Below are positions 16,949 through 24,773 of a DNA stretch of 64,000 nucleotides, piece by piece. The DNA is taken from contig NZ_JBHZGK010000004.1 in assembly GCF_051900425.1 (NCBI RefSeq), forward strand, positions 62,001 through 126,000, read 5' to 3'. The translations under genes and the position numbers were made by a program. The notes beneath the pieces are model-generated. The model was not told the origin of the DNA, made no database searches, and saw nothing but the letters and a program-made list of their open reading frames with translations. Position 1 is the stretch's first letter; every line of letters starts with the position of its first letter. This DNA is from Frateuria_A sp051900425 (GTDB lineage Bacteria; Pseudomonadota; Gammaproteobacteria; Xanthomonadales; Rhodanobacteraceae).

Positions 16949-18009
16949 GCAGGAAGCTGCTCTTTGTCGATCGCGACGGCTGCCTGATCGTCGAGCCGCC
17001 GGACGAGCAGATCGACAGCTTCACCAAGCTCGACCTGCTGCCGGGCGTGATCGGCGCGTTGCAGCGCTGCGTCGCGGCCGGTTACGAGCTGGTGATGGTG
17101 ACCAACCAGGACGGCCTGGGTACGGCGAGCTTCCCCGAAGAGGCGTTCCGCGGGCCGCAGGAGTTGTTGCTACGCATCCTGGCTTCGCAGGGCATCGCGT
17201 TTCGCGAGGTGCTGGTCGACCGCAGCTTCCCGCACGAAGGGCTCGATACGCGCAAGCCGGGGATCGGCCTGCTGCGCCATTACCTTGCCGACGACAGCTG
17301 GAGCCGCGGCGCATCCGCGGTGATCGGTGACCGCGAAAGCGACATGCTGCTGGCGGCGAATCTGGGCGTGCGCGGTTTGCGGGTCGGTCCGCAGGGGGCC
17401 GGCTGGGAAGAGATCGCGCATCGCCTGCTGGACGCGCCGCGCACCGCTTTGGCACGTCGGCGCACGCGCGAGACGGCCATCGAGGTAAGCGTGGATCTGG
17501 ATCGACCGGCCGAGCCGCGGGTGCGCACCGGGCTGGGCTTCTTCGACCACATGCTGGAGCAGATCGGCAAGCACGGCGGTTTTGCGCTCGCGCTCGCCTG
17601 CGATGGTGATACGCAGGTGGACGAACACCACACGGTCGAGGACTGCGCACTGGCGCTGGGGCAGGCGCTTCGCCAGGCACTGGGCGACAAGCGCGGTATC
17701 GGTCGCTACGGCTTCACCCTGCCGATGGACGAGGCGCTCGCCAGTGCGGCGCTCGATCTTTCCGGACGGCCATGCTTCGTATTCGACGGCGCCTTCCCGC
17801 GCGAGCGTGTGGGCGATCTGCCAACCGAGCTGGTGTCGCATTTCTTCCGCTCGCTGTGCGAAACGCTGGGCGCCAACCTGCACCTGTCGGTGCGGGGAGA
17901 GAACGCGCATCACATGGTCGAGGCCTGCTTCAAGGTCGTCGCCCGCGCGTTGCGCCAGGCCCTGCGGCGCGAGGGCAGCGAGCTGCCCAGTACCAAGGGG
18001 GCGTTGTGA
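16945..18009 (+). CDS. hisB: Bifunctional histidinol-phosphatase / imidazoleglycerol-phosphate dehydratase
   Basis: Two enzymes in one 354-residue chain. Residues 1 to about 165 are a HAD phosphatase (FVDRDG with Asp nucleophile, TNQDGLG, GDRESDMLLA) that dephosphorylates histidinol phosphate. Residues about 168-354 are the dehydratase (RTGLGFFDHMLEQIGKHGG, EDCALALGQAL, ENAHHMVEACFK). In the E. coli enzyme the phosphatase loop before RKP holds zinc-binding cysteines; here that loop (DRSFPHEGLDTRKPG) has none. From memory xanthomonad HisB also lacks the full set, so this is a lineage trait rather than damage. The stop overlaps the hisH GTG. Confidence 0.96.
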   Translation: MSRKLLFVDRDGCLIVEPPDEQIDSFTKLDLLPGVIGALQRCVAAGYELVMVTNQDGLGTASFPEEAFRGPQELLLRILASQGIAFREVLVDRSFPHEGLDTRKPGIGLLRHYLADDSWSRGASAVIGDRESDMLLAANLGVRGLRVGPQGAGWEEIAHRLLDAPRTALARRRTRETAIEVSVDLDRPAEPRVRTGLGFFDHMLEQIGKHGGFALALACDGDTQVDEHHTVEDCALALGQALRQALGDKRGIGRYGFTLPMDEALASAALDLSGRPCFVFDGAFPRERVGDLPTELVSHFFRSLCETLGANLHLSVRGENAHHMVEACFKVVARALRQALRREGSELPSTKGAL

Positions 18010-18653
18010 GCGCGGCGGTGATGTCCACTCCGGACGCCGGAGCAGGGACCTCGGCCCCGGGCGCGTCGGTCGTGCTGGTGGACGCAGGGGGCACGAATAT
18101 TGGTTCGGTGCGCTATGCCCTGCAGCGGCTGGGCGTGGATGCGCCGCTGACCTCGGACCCGGCAGCGATCCGCGCGGCCGGCAAGGTGATCCTTCCCGGC
18201 GTGGGAGCGGCCGGTCCCGCCATGGCCCGCCTGCGGACGCTGGGACTGGTCGAGGTGCTGCGCGGCCTCACCCAGCCGGTGCTTGGCGTGTGCCTGGGCA
18301 TGCAGCTTCTCTGTGCGCGGTCGGAAGAGGGCGAGGTGGACTGCCTCGGACTGATCCCCGCGGTCGTGCGGCGTCTGCAGTCCGCGCCAGGCGTGCGTAT
18401 CCCCCATATGGGGTGGAACCGGTTGCAGACATGCAGCGAACATCCCCTGCTCGACGGCATCGCCGCCGATGCACAGGTCTACTTCGTGCACAGCTACGCG
18501 GTGCCGCCGGGCAATTACACGCTGGCGTCCGCCATTCACGGCTCGCCGTTTTCGGCCGTGGTGGCACGCGGCAATTTCTTCGGCATGCAGTTCCACCCGG
18601 AACGCTCCTCTGCGGTGGGCGCCCGCCTGCTGCGCAACTTCCTCGCCCTATGA
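18006..18653 (+). CDS. hisH: Imidazole glycerol phosphate synthase, glutaminase subunit
   Basis: Supplies ammonia from glutamine to HisF, with which it forms the synthase. 215 residues from GTG 18006, whose GTGA overlaps the hisB stop and which follows AAGGGGG. An ATG at 18021 is the alternative start and would remove five residues. Class I amidotransferase motifs are VLGVCLGMQLL (nucleophile Cys), HMGWN and FFGMQFHPERS (His-Glu). The first about 18 residues (Ala/Ser/Gly-rich) are extra compared with most HisH. The stop overlaps hisA. Confidence 0.94.
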   Translation: MSAAVMSTPDAGAGTSAPGASVVLVDAGGTNIGSVRYALQRLGVDAPLTSDPAAIRAAGKVILPGVGAAGPAMARLRTLGLVEVLRGLTQPVLGVCLGMQLLCARSEEGEVDCLGLIPAVVRRLQSAPGVRIPHMGWNRLQTCSEHPLLDGIAADAQVYFVHSYAVPPGNYTLASAIHGSPFSAVVARGNFFGMQFHPERSSAVGARLLRNFLAL

Positions 18654-19378
18654 AAGCTGAAATCATCCCCGCCATCGATCTGCGCGCAGGCCGCGTCGTG
18701 CGTCTGGCGCAAGGCGACTATGCCCGCCAGACGACCTACCAGGACGATCCCGTCGCGCTGGCCGCAAGGTACGCGGCGGCCGGGGCGAACTGGTTGCATG
18801 TGGTCGACCTGGATGGCGCCCAGTCGGGCGGCTTTGCCAACTTGCCGGTGATCGAGGCGCTGGCACGCACGGGACTGCGGGTGCAGGCCGGCGGTGGCGT
18901 GCGGGGCGTGGCCGACGTGCACCGATTGATGGATGCGGGCGTCGAACGCGTGGTGGTTGGAAGCGTGGCGATCCGCGATCCGGAGCGGGTGGCCGCTTGG
19001 CTGCAACGGCATGGCTCCGAGCGCTTCACCATCGCACTGGACACGCGCTGGTCAGACGATCGCTGGACGCTGCCGAGCGCCGGCTGGACCCGCGCGGAAA
19101 CGCGCACGCTGGACGAACTGGCCCCCTGGTATGCGGCGAGCGGCGCACGGCACCTGCTGTGCACGGACATCGACCGCGACGGCATGCTGGCGGGGCTGAA
19201 CCTGGAGCTCTATCGCCACCTGGGGGCCATCGCGCCCGCGCTTGCCGTGCAGGCGTCCGGCGGCGTGCGCTCGGTGGAAGACATCCGTGCCGCGCGGAGC
19301 GCCGGCGCGCGCGGTGTGGTCCTCGGACGGGGCCTGCTCGAAGGCCGCTTCGGATTGGATGAGGCGATGGCCGCATGA
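18650..19378 (+). CDS. hisA: ProFAR isomerase (phosphoribosylformimino-AICAR-P isomerase)
   Basis: (beta-alpha)8-barrel isomerase acting before HisHF. 242 residues, with EIIPAIDLRAGRVVRLAQGDY at the N-terminus (catalytic Asp in AIDL), VQAGGGVR, LLCTDIDRDGMLAG (second catalytic Asp) and QASGGVRSVEDI. ATGA overlaps at both ends, with hisH upstream and with a 24-codon micro-ORF downstream. Confidence 0.96.
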   Translation: MKAEIIPAIDLRAGRVVRLAQGDYARQTTYQDDPVALAARYAAAGANWLHVVDLDGAQSGGFANLPVIEALARTGLRVQAGGGVRGVADVHRLMDAGVERVVVGSVAIRDPERVAAWLQRHGSERFTIALDTRWSDDRWTLPSAGWTRAETRTLDELAPWYAASGARHLLCTDIDRDGMLAGLNLELYRHLGAIAPALAVQASGGVRSVEDIRAARSAGARGVVLGRGLLEGRFGLDEAMAA

Positions 19379-19449
19379 GCAGGTTCCTGTTTGCCGCATA
19401 TTGCGCCGTGTTGCGCATCGAAGCCGGCGGGGAGCGTCGCCCGTGCTGA
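19375..19449 (+). CDS. Coupled micro-ORF between hisA and hisF
   Basis: A 24-residue frame (MSRFLFAAYCAVLRIEAGGE..., ending RRPC) starts with an ATG overlapping the hisA stop and ends seven bases inside the hisF GTG start. It fills the only other gap in the operon in the same coupled way as the hisC-hisB micro-ORF. No known domain; it may be only a coupling path for ribosomes. Confidence 0.3.
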   Translation: MSRFLFAAYCAVLRIEAGGERRPC

Positions 19450-20240
19450 GCCGTCGCATCATTCCCTGCCTGGACGTGCGCGATGGGCAGGTCGTCAAGG
19501 GCGTGCGCTTCCGCGACCACGCGGTAGTAGGCGGCATCGTCGAGCTGGCGCTGCGCTATCGCGACGCCGGCGCGGATGAACTGGTTTTCTATGACATCAC
19601 CGCCAGCCCGGAAGGCCGCTCGGTGGACCGGGCCTGGGTCGAACGGGTCGCCCGGGAGATCGACATCCCCTTCTGCGTGGCCGGCGGCATCCGCAGCGTG
19701 GCGGACGCACGCGCGGTGCTGCACGCCGGGGCCGACAAGGTCTCGATCAATTCGCCGGCGCTCGAACGGCCGGCGCTGATCGCCGAACTGGCCGACGCGT
19801 TCGGCGTGCAGTGCATCGTCGTGGGCATCGATTCCCTGCGCGATGGGGACGGGCAGTGGCGGGTGCGCCAGTACACCGGCGATCCGTCGCGCACGCAGGC
19901 GCTGCCGCGGCGCACGCTGGACTGGATCGCCGAGGCGCAGCACCTGGGCGCGGGCGAGATCGTGCTCAATTGCATGGGCAGCGACGGCGTGCGGCAGGGT
20001 TACGACGTGCCGCAACTGGCCCAGGCCCGCGCGGTGTGTGCGGTGCCGCTGATTGCCTCGGGCGGGGCCGGGGCGAGGGAGCATTTCCGCGACGTCTTCA
20101 CCGCCGCCGATGTGGACGGTGCGCTCGCCGCAAGCGTGTTCCATTCCGGCGCGATCGAAGTGCCGGCGTTGAAGCGATGGCTGGCGAAGCAGGGCGTGAT
20201 GGTGCGCGTCGCCGTCGAACCGGAGACCTGTGATGGTTGA
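19443..20240 (+). CDS. hisF: Imidazole glycerol phosphate synthase, cyclase subunit
   Basis: (beta-alpha)8-barrel cyclase making imidazole glycerol phosphate and AICAR with ammonia from HisH. 265 residues from GTG 19443, supported by GGGGAG seven bases upstream and by the family start (LSRRIIPCLDVRDGQVVKG). Catalytic Asp residues are in CLDV and in LNCMGSDGVRQGYD. VAGGIRSV and IASGGAGAREHF are the phosphate-binding loops. The 3' end overlaps hisIE by 8 bp. Confidence 0.96.
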   Translation: MLSRRIIPCLDVRDGQVVKGVRFRDHAVVGGIVELALRYRDAGADELVFYDITASPEGRSVDRAWVERVAREIDIPFCVAGGIRSVADARAVLHAGADKVSINSPALERPALIAELADAFGVQCIVVGIDSLRDGDGQWRVRQYTGDPSRTQALPRRTLDWIAEAQHLGAGEIVLNCMGSDGVRQGYDVPQLAQARAVCAVPLIASGGAGAREHFRDVFTAADVDGALAASVFHSGAIEVPALKRWLAKQGVMVRVAVEPETCDG

Positions 20241-20844
20241 GCAGATCGACTTCGCCAAGGGCGACGGCCTGGTCCCGGCGATCGTGCAGCACTGGCTTAC
20301 GGGCGAGGTGCTGATGCTGGGCTACATGGATGCCGAGGCGCTTGCGGCCACGCGCGACACCGGGCTGGTGAGCTTCCACAGCCGCAGCAAGGGCCGTCTG
20401 TGGACCAAGGGCGAGAGTTCCGGGAACGTGCTGCGGCTCAAGAGCCTGCATGTCGACTGCGATGCGGACGCGTTGCTGGTGCTCGCCGCACCGGCTGGGC
20501 CGACCTGTCACCGCGGCACGTCCAGCTGTTTCGACGGGGCGCGGTTGCCCTTGGGCTTTCTGGCCGAACTCGATGCGCTGGTCGCCCGGCGTGCGGCCGA
20601 GCGACCGGCCGGCAGTTACACCACGAAGCTGTTCGAGGGAGGCATTCGCCGGATCGCCCAGAAGATCGGCGAGGAGGGCGTGGAGACCGCGCTTGCCGCC
20701 GTCGCGCAGGGCGATGCGGAGCTGCTCGGTGAAGCGGCGGATCTGTTGTTCCACCTCACCGTCGCCCTGCGGGCGCGGGGACTGGGGCTCGCGGATGCGG
20801 CTGCGGTGCTGGCTGACCGGCACGCGCAACGCTCCGCCGGATGA
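20233..20844 (+). CDS. hisI: Bifunctional PR-AMP cyclohydrolase / PR-ATP pyrophosphatase
   Basis: HisIE fusion (203 residues) catalysing steps two and three of the pathway. Residues 1-105 are the cyclohydrolase (MLGYMDAEAL, SRSKGRLWTKGESSGN, zinc ligands in VDCDAD and PTCHRG). Residues about 110-203 are the pyrophosphatase (SYTTKLFEGGIRRIAQKIGE, EAADLLFHLTVAL). ATG 20233 is used; a GTG directly before it is an equal alternative. Last gene of the operon. The REP-like repeat directly after it may serve as the mRNA 3' end. Confidence 0.95.
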   Translation: MVEQIDFAKGDGLVPAIVQHWLTGEVLMLGYMDAEALAATRDTGLVSFHSRSKGRLWTKGESSGNVLRLKSLHVDCDADALLVLAAPAGPTCHRGTSSCFDGARLPLGFLAELDALVARRAAERPAGSYTTKLFEGGIRRIAQKIGEEGVETALAAVAQGDAELLGEAADLLFHLTVALRARGLGLADAAAVLADRHAQRSAG

Positions 20845-20849
20845 CGGTG

Positions 20850-21345
20850 GGAGCGCACCTTGTGCGCGACCGCCATGCCGGCATGTGCCAAGTGCCCGCC
20901 GTTGCCGGTCGCGCCCAGGTGCGCTCCTACAAGGGGCCGATCAGGGATGGGCAGCCATCACTGCCTGCGACTGTTTAGGCGGCTGAAACGGCACGGTCAG
21001 ATGATTCGGCGACCCTTGTAGGAGCGCCCTTGGGCGCGACTGCCATGCCGGCCTGTACCCGAGGCCGCCGTTGCCGGTCGCGCCCAGGTGCGCTCCTACA
21101 AGGGGTCGATCAGGGATGGGCAGCCATCACTGCCTGCGACTGTTTAGGTGGCTGGAACGGCACGGTCGGATGATTCGGCGACCCTTGTAGGAGCGCCCTT
21201 GGGCGCGACTGCCATGCCGGCCTGTACCCGAGCCCGCCGTTGCCGCTCGCGCCCAAGGGCGCTCCTGCAAGGTCGGCTCAGGGATGGGCAGCCATCGCCG
21301 CCTGCGGCTGGGTTGCGGGCTGGAAGGGAACGGTCGGACCAAGCT
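20850..21345. repeat. Three tandem ~169-bp units: REP hairpin plus copied 3' end of the C13 peptidase gene
   Basis: Units start at 20850, 21021 and 21190 (171 and 169 bp apart). Each holds an inverted repeat of the REP type (GGAGCGCxCxTGxGCGCGAC ... mirrored, about 75 bp) and a 57-bp segment on the minus strand. In the third unit this segment is the true end of the peptidase gene. In the two outer units (20941-20997, 21110-21166) it encodes an intact in-frame copy of the last 18 residues and stop (TVPFQPPKQSQAVMAAHP). The units fill the hisIE-peptidase gap; no separate gene is seen there. The two outer copies resemble each other more than the parent. Confidence 0.85.
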
Positions 21346-22291
21346 CCAATCCGTCCCGCCATCGCGCCAATTGCGCGGCGATGCCTTTGCCGACCGCCAT
21401 CTGCGGTTCCGACGGAAGCAGGCGGTCCTGTCGCTCCCACTTTGCGATCTCGCCCTTGGCCTGCGCGAACGCGGCAATGAAATCCGGGGTGCGGTTCAGC
21501 GCGTCGACCAGCCAGGCGCGGCCGAAATAGGTCGCCGCCGAGTCGTTGCCGCAGCCGAATGAGCTGCGGTCGCTGCGTGCAGCGGTGAGTACCAGGGTGC
21601 CGTCGCCCTGCAGCGGCGGGATGAAGCCCCCGGAGTAGCAGGCGTTGACCACCATGACCTTCCACTTGAACGGTCGCGCCGCCAGGATCGCTCCCAGGTC
21701 CTGCGCGCCGATCTGGTCCAGCGGCAGCGGGTCCATGTCCACCAGCAGGGTATGGTCCTCGCTGCCGTGGGTGGTCAGGTAGAGCAGCAGGATGTCCTGT
21801 TGCGGGTCCATGGCGTCCGCCAGGCCATCGAGCGCGCTTTCCAGGTTGCTCCAGGTGGCCAGAGGCCGGGTGGACAGCGTGTCCGGGGAGTTCTCCAGCA
21901 CCAGTGCGTGCGCGGTGGGACCGAAGTGTCGGGTAAACAGGCGCGCGGCGTATTCCGCTTCGTTGTGGAAGACAGCCTCGGTGCCGTCGCCGGCAAAGGC
22001 GAGCAGGTACAGGTTGGGCTTGCCGGGAATGCGGGGACGTAGCTTCGCGAGCGCGGTATCCAGCAACTTTGGCTGGGTGTAGAGCACCTGCTCGGGCGTG
22101 GGCGCCTGCTCTGGCCAATCGTCCTGCGGCGGCGCGGGCGCCTCGGCGTCGTCCAGCCATGCTGGCGCCGAATGAGCGGGCGGTGGGACGCGTGACGCCT
22201 GCGCAGCCGGGTGAGGCAGCCATCCTTGCACCAGCAGCATCACCAGCACGCCGGCGGCAAACGCGAGCAGGGCGATCAGGCTGGCGCGCAT
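21278..22291 (-). CDS. Membrane-anchored C13 (caspase-fold, legumain-type) peptidase
   Basis: A 337-residue protein with one N-terminal membrane helix (about 4-24), a Pro/Ala-rich linker (25-70) and a caspase-like domain (about 90-285). The catalytic dyad is visible as His175 in LLYLTTHGS and Cys218 in VVNACYSGGF, the pattern of bacterial peptidase C13 proteins. Orientation suggests a periplasmic protease; substrates are unknown, with legumain-type cleavage after Asn as family precedent. Its ATG is 7 bp after mtnC, so it is probably the last gene of the mtnB-mtnD-mtnC operon. The downstream repeats carry copies of its last 19 codons. Confidence 0.85.
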   Translation of the reverse strand: MRASLIALLAFAAGVLVMLLVQGWLPHPAAQASRVPPPAHSAPAWLDDAEAPAPPQDDWPEQAPTPEQVLYTQPKLLDTALAKLRPRIPGKPNLYLLAFAGDGTEAVFHNEAEYAARLFTRHFGPTAHALVLENSPDTLSTRPLATWSNLESALDGLADAMDPQQDILLLYLTTHGSEDHTLLVDMDPLPLDQIGAQDLGAILAARPFKWKVMVVNACYSGGFIPPLQGDGTLVLTAARSDRSSFGCGNDSAATYFGRAWLVDALNRTPDFIAAFAQAKGEIAKWERQDRLLPSEPQMAVGKGIAAQLARWRDGLELGPTVPFQPATQPQAAMAAHP

Positions 22292-22298
22292 GACGGTG

Positions 22299-22985
22299 TC
22301 AGGGCTCGATGGCGTCGAAGTCCGCGTAGGCGGGGTGGCGCGGCTCGGCAGGCAGCGCCTGCGGTGTGCGCAACAGCCAGCCAGTCTGCATGCCGGCGGA
22401 GCGGGCGGCGTCCAGCTCCTCGACGATGTCGGAAAGGAACAGGATGTGTTCCGGCCGTTCGCCGATCGTCTCGGCGATCGTCGCGTAGGAGGCCGATTCG
22501 CGCTTGGGCCCGGTCTGGGTATCGAAGTAGCCGGCGAACATCGGCGTCAGGTCGCCGGCATCGCTGTACCGGAAGAACAGCTTCTGGGCCGGCACCGAAC
22601 CGGATGAGTAGACGTACAGGTGCAGGCCATCGGCGCGCCAGGCGTGCAGGCGGGCGGATACCTCCGGATAGACGTGCGCGCGGTACTCGCCGGTCTCGTA
22701 ACCTTCCTGCCAGATCATGCCCTGCAGCGCCTTGAGCGCGGTGGACTTGCGGTCCTGGTCGATCCAGCCCAGCAGCAGTTCGATGATCTCCTGGCGGCTG
22801 GCTTCGATGATGCCGGCTTCCCTTGCCGCCTCGTGCAGCCAGTGCTGCACTTCCGGCTTGTCGGCATGCGTCTCGATGAAGGCCGGCAGGCGCTTGCGGG
22901 CGTACGGGAATAGTACGTCCCTGACGAAATCGATCGAGCTGGTGGTTCCCTCGATGTCGGTGACGATGGCGCGGATGGTGGTCAT
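22299..22985 (-). CDS. mtnC: Enolase-phosphatase E1 of methionine salvage
   Basis: HAD-family bifunctional enzyme that enolises and dephosphorylates 2,3-diketo-5-methylthiopentyl-1-phosphate to acireductone. 228 residues from ATG 22985. Motifs: AIVTDIEGTTSSIDFV (nucleophile Asp and the E1 signature), LYVYSSGSV (motif II Ser) and ILFLSDIVEELDAA (motif IV). A 94-bp gap separates it from mtnD upstream, and it is followed 7 bp later by the C13 peptidase. Confidence 0.96.
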   Translation of the reverse strand: MTTIRAIVTDIEGTTSSIDFVRDVLFPYARKRLPAFIETHADKPEVQHWLHEAAREAGIIEASRQEIIELLLGWIDQDRKSTALKALQGMIWQEGYETGEYRAHVYPEVSARLHAWRADGLHLYVYSSGSVPAQKLFFRYSDAGDLTPMFAGYFDTQTGPKRESASYATIAETIGERPEHILFLSDIVEELDAARSAGMQTGWLLRTPQALPAEPRHPAYADFDAIEP

Positions 22986-23079
22986 GGGCGGCACGTGTTC
23001 GGAGAGGCGGCAAGGATAGCCGAGCTCCCGTAGGGTGGGCTTCAGCCCACCGAAGCCTCGCGGCGAATCGGAGGTGGAC

Positions 23080-23634
23080 TCAGCGCGTGGTGGGTTCCAT
23101 GCGCGGAAAGCGCTCGGCGATGTCGGTGCCGGTGAAGTTGGCAACCCAGCCTTCCTTGTTGGTGAACAGGCGGATGGCGACGAAGTACGGCGATTCGCTC
23201 ATGTCGAACCAGTGCGGCGTACCGTCGGGCACGCCGATCAGGTCGCCGGCCTCGCACAGCACGTCGTAGACCTTGCCGCCGACATGCAGCGTGAACTGGC
23301 CGCTGCCGGCGACGAAGAAGCGGACCTCGTCCTCGCTGTGCGTGTGTTCGCTCAGGAACTTCTGGCGGAGCGTGGCGCGGTCCGGGTGATCCGGAGCCAG
23401 GCTGATGACGTCGACCGACTGGTAACCCTCGTCGCGCATCAGGCGGTCGATGTCATGGCGGTAGGCGGCGATCACGTCGTCCTGGCTGGCGCCGGGCGCG
23501 ATGGGAGCGTTGGCTTCCCACTGCTCGAAGCGGACGCCCACCTTGCCAAGTTCACGGGCGATATCGGCCGGCGCGACATGCACCGACACAGGCGTGGAAG
23601 GCTGGGCGTCTTCGTAGATGCGCAGGCGGCTCAT
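23080..23634 (-). CDS. mtnD: Acireductone dioxygenase
   Basis: Metal-dependent cupin that oxidises acireductone to the 2-keto-4-methylthiobutyrate precursor of methionine (Fe form) or to a CO-releasing side product (Ni form). 184 residues. Metal ligands are His97, His99 and Glu103 in EHTHSEDEVRFFV, plus His141 in GTPHWFD. ATG 23634 overlaps the mtnB stop by ATGA, so the two are coupled. Confidence 0.96.
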   Translation of the reverse strand: MSRLRIYEDAQPSTPVSVHVAPADIARELGKVGVRFEQWEANAPIAPGASQDDVIAAYRHDIDRLMRDEGYQSVDVISLAPDHPDRATLRQKFLSEHTHSEDEVRFFVAGSGQFTLHVGGKVYDVLCEAGDLIGVPDGTPHWFDMSESPYFVAIRLFTNKEGWVANFTGTDIAERFPRMEPTTR

Positions 23635-24275
23635 GCGGACAGTCTCCTCAGGTCGAGCTCGCAACCGAGTAGGAATTCCAGCGCTTCCAGATGGCGGCGT
23701 GCCTCGGCCATGTCGGCGCCCCAGGTGTAGATCCCGTGGCCGTCGATCAGGTAGGCATGCAACGGCTTGCCCGCATCCAGCCAGGCGTCGATGCGCTCGA
23801 CCAGTTCGGGCATGTGCTGGGTGTTGGGGAACACCGGGATCTCCAGCACGCTCTCGTGCGTGGTGTAGCCGGTGATGGCCTTCTGCAGCTCCCAGCCTTC
23901 CAGCCGCACGGCGCCCTCGCGCGCGAACAGCCGCGACGCCACGCTCTGCGTGCGGGAGTGTGTATGAAGCACTACCTGCGCTTGGGGCAACCGGCGGTAG
24001 GCCTGCGTGTGCAGCCCGGTTTCGGCGCTGGGACGGGCGCGGGTGCCCACCGCATGGCCTGCCATGTCTACCAGCATGATGTCCTCGCGGCCCAGGCGTC
24101 CCTTGTCGCGGCCGGAAATGGTGATGGCCGCGAGTTCGCCGTTCACGCGCATGGAGAAGTTGCTGCTGGTGGCCGGCGTCCAGCCAAGCGAGGCAAGCTC
24201 GCGAGCGGCCTCGGCGATCGCGTCGGCGCACAGCGCGAAGCGGGCTGGGTCGACGGAAGAAGGCAATTCCTGCAT
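23631..24275 (-). CDS. mtnB: Methylthioribulose-1-phosphate dehydratase
   Basis: Class II aldolase-fold zinc enzyme dehydrating methylthioribulose-1-phosphate. 214 residues from ATG 24275. Motifs are TPATSSNFSMR, ITISGRDKGRL, the zinc pair in VVLHTHSRTQS, and GHGIYTWG near the end. The in-frame extension upstream (to 24356) runs through the promoter and is rejected. First gene of the mtnBDC-peptidase operon. mtnA and mtnP/mtnN are not in this window. Confidence 0.95.
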   Translation of the reverse strand: MQELPSSVDPARFALCADAIAEAARELASLGWTPATSSNFSMRVNGELAAITISGRDKGRLGREDIMLVDMAGHAVGTRARPSAETGLHTQAYRRLPQAQVVLHTHSRTQSVASRLFAREGAVRLEGWELQKAITGYTTHESVLEIPVFPNTQHMPELVERIDAWLDAGKPLHAYLIDGHGIYTWGADMAEARRHLEALEFLLGCELDLRRLSA

Positions 24276-24280
24276 GGTGA

Positions 24281-24294
24281 TTTGGACGTCCAAA
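24281..24294. promoter_or_regulatory. Operator-like palindrome at the mtn operon start
   Basis: Perfect 14-bp palindrome TTTGGACGTCCAAA at the predicted transcription start of mtnB, six bases before its ATG. The placement is that of a repressor site. The GACGTC core also occurs in MetJ boxes, but the flanks differ, and MetJ is not expected in this lineage, so the cognate factor is unknown. Confidence 0.55.
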
Positions 24295-24303
24295 CGGTGG
24301 ATG

Positions 24304-24331
24304 ACTATAGCACGCCGGCCTGCGCGACCAA
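24304..24331 (-). promoter_or_regulatory. Promoter of mtnB-mtnD-mtnC operon
   Basis: On the minus strand: TTGGTC (24331-24326), a 16-bp spacer and TATAGT (24309-24304). Transcription would start near 24297, inside the palindrome at 24281-24294. Confidence 0.6.
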
Positions 24332-24437
24332 TGGCAAATGCGAGTCGTTCTCGCAAGTCAGGTGGAATTGACGTTCGCGGCGTACCATCGCCACAGGCTG
24401 CCGCGTTCGCGGTGGCGGAAACAACGGAGGTTCAATC

Positions 24438-24773
24438 ATGTCGCAAGAAAAAGACGTCGAATCGCGTCGTCGCTTCCTGAAAGCCGCTGCCGGCACCGCG
24501 GCCGCGGCCGCTGTCGTCGGTGGGTTGCCGCGTTTCGCGCGCGCTGCCGATCTGCCGCACGTGGCCGAGTCCGACCCGACGGCGAAGGCGCTCGACTATG
24601 TTGAGGACGCCAGCAAGTCCAAAAACCCCAAGCACAAGCCAGGCGACGTGTGTGCGAACTGCCAGTTCTACACCGACCCCACGGCCAAGGCCTACGGTCC
24701 GTGCCAGTTGTTCCCGGGCAAATCGGTCAATGCCAAGGGCTGGTGTGTCTCGCACACGGCCAGAAAGGCCTGA
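24438..24773 (+). CDS. High-potential iron-sulphur protein (HiPIP), Tat-exported
   Basis: Periplasmic one-electron carrier with a [4Fe-4S] cluster. 111-residue precursor: Tat signal SRRRFLK (9-15) with an Ala-rich hydrophobic stretch and cleavage after ARA (about 36), then a mature domain of about 75 residues. Cluster cysteines are 72, 75, 89 and 103 (C-X2-C-X13-C-X13-C), exactly the HiPIP spacing. A strong GGAGG lies eight bases before the ATG. It is divergent from mtnB. The electron partner is not evident from its neighbours. Confidence 0.95.
   Translation: MSQEKDVESRRRFLKAAAGTAAAAAVVGGLPRFARAADLPHVAESDPTAKALDYVEDASKSKNPKHKPGDVCANCQFYTDPTAKAYGPCQLFPGKSVNAKGWCVSHTARKA

Noticed and set aside
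20850..21345. CRISPR array
   Set aside because: Units are about 169 bp, only three, mostly repeat without spacers, and contain a gene-end copy; no cas genes nearby.
24276..24437. SAM riboswitch upstream of mtnB
   Set aside because: The leader from the predicted start to the ATG is only about 20 nt, too short for an aptamer.
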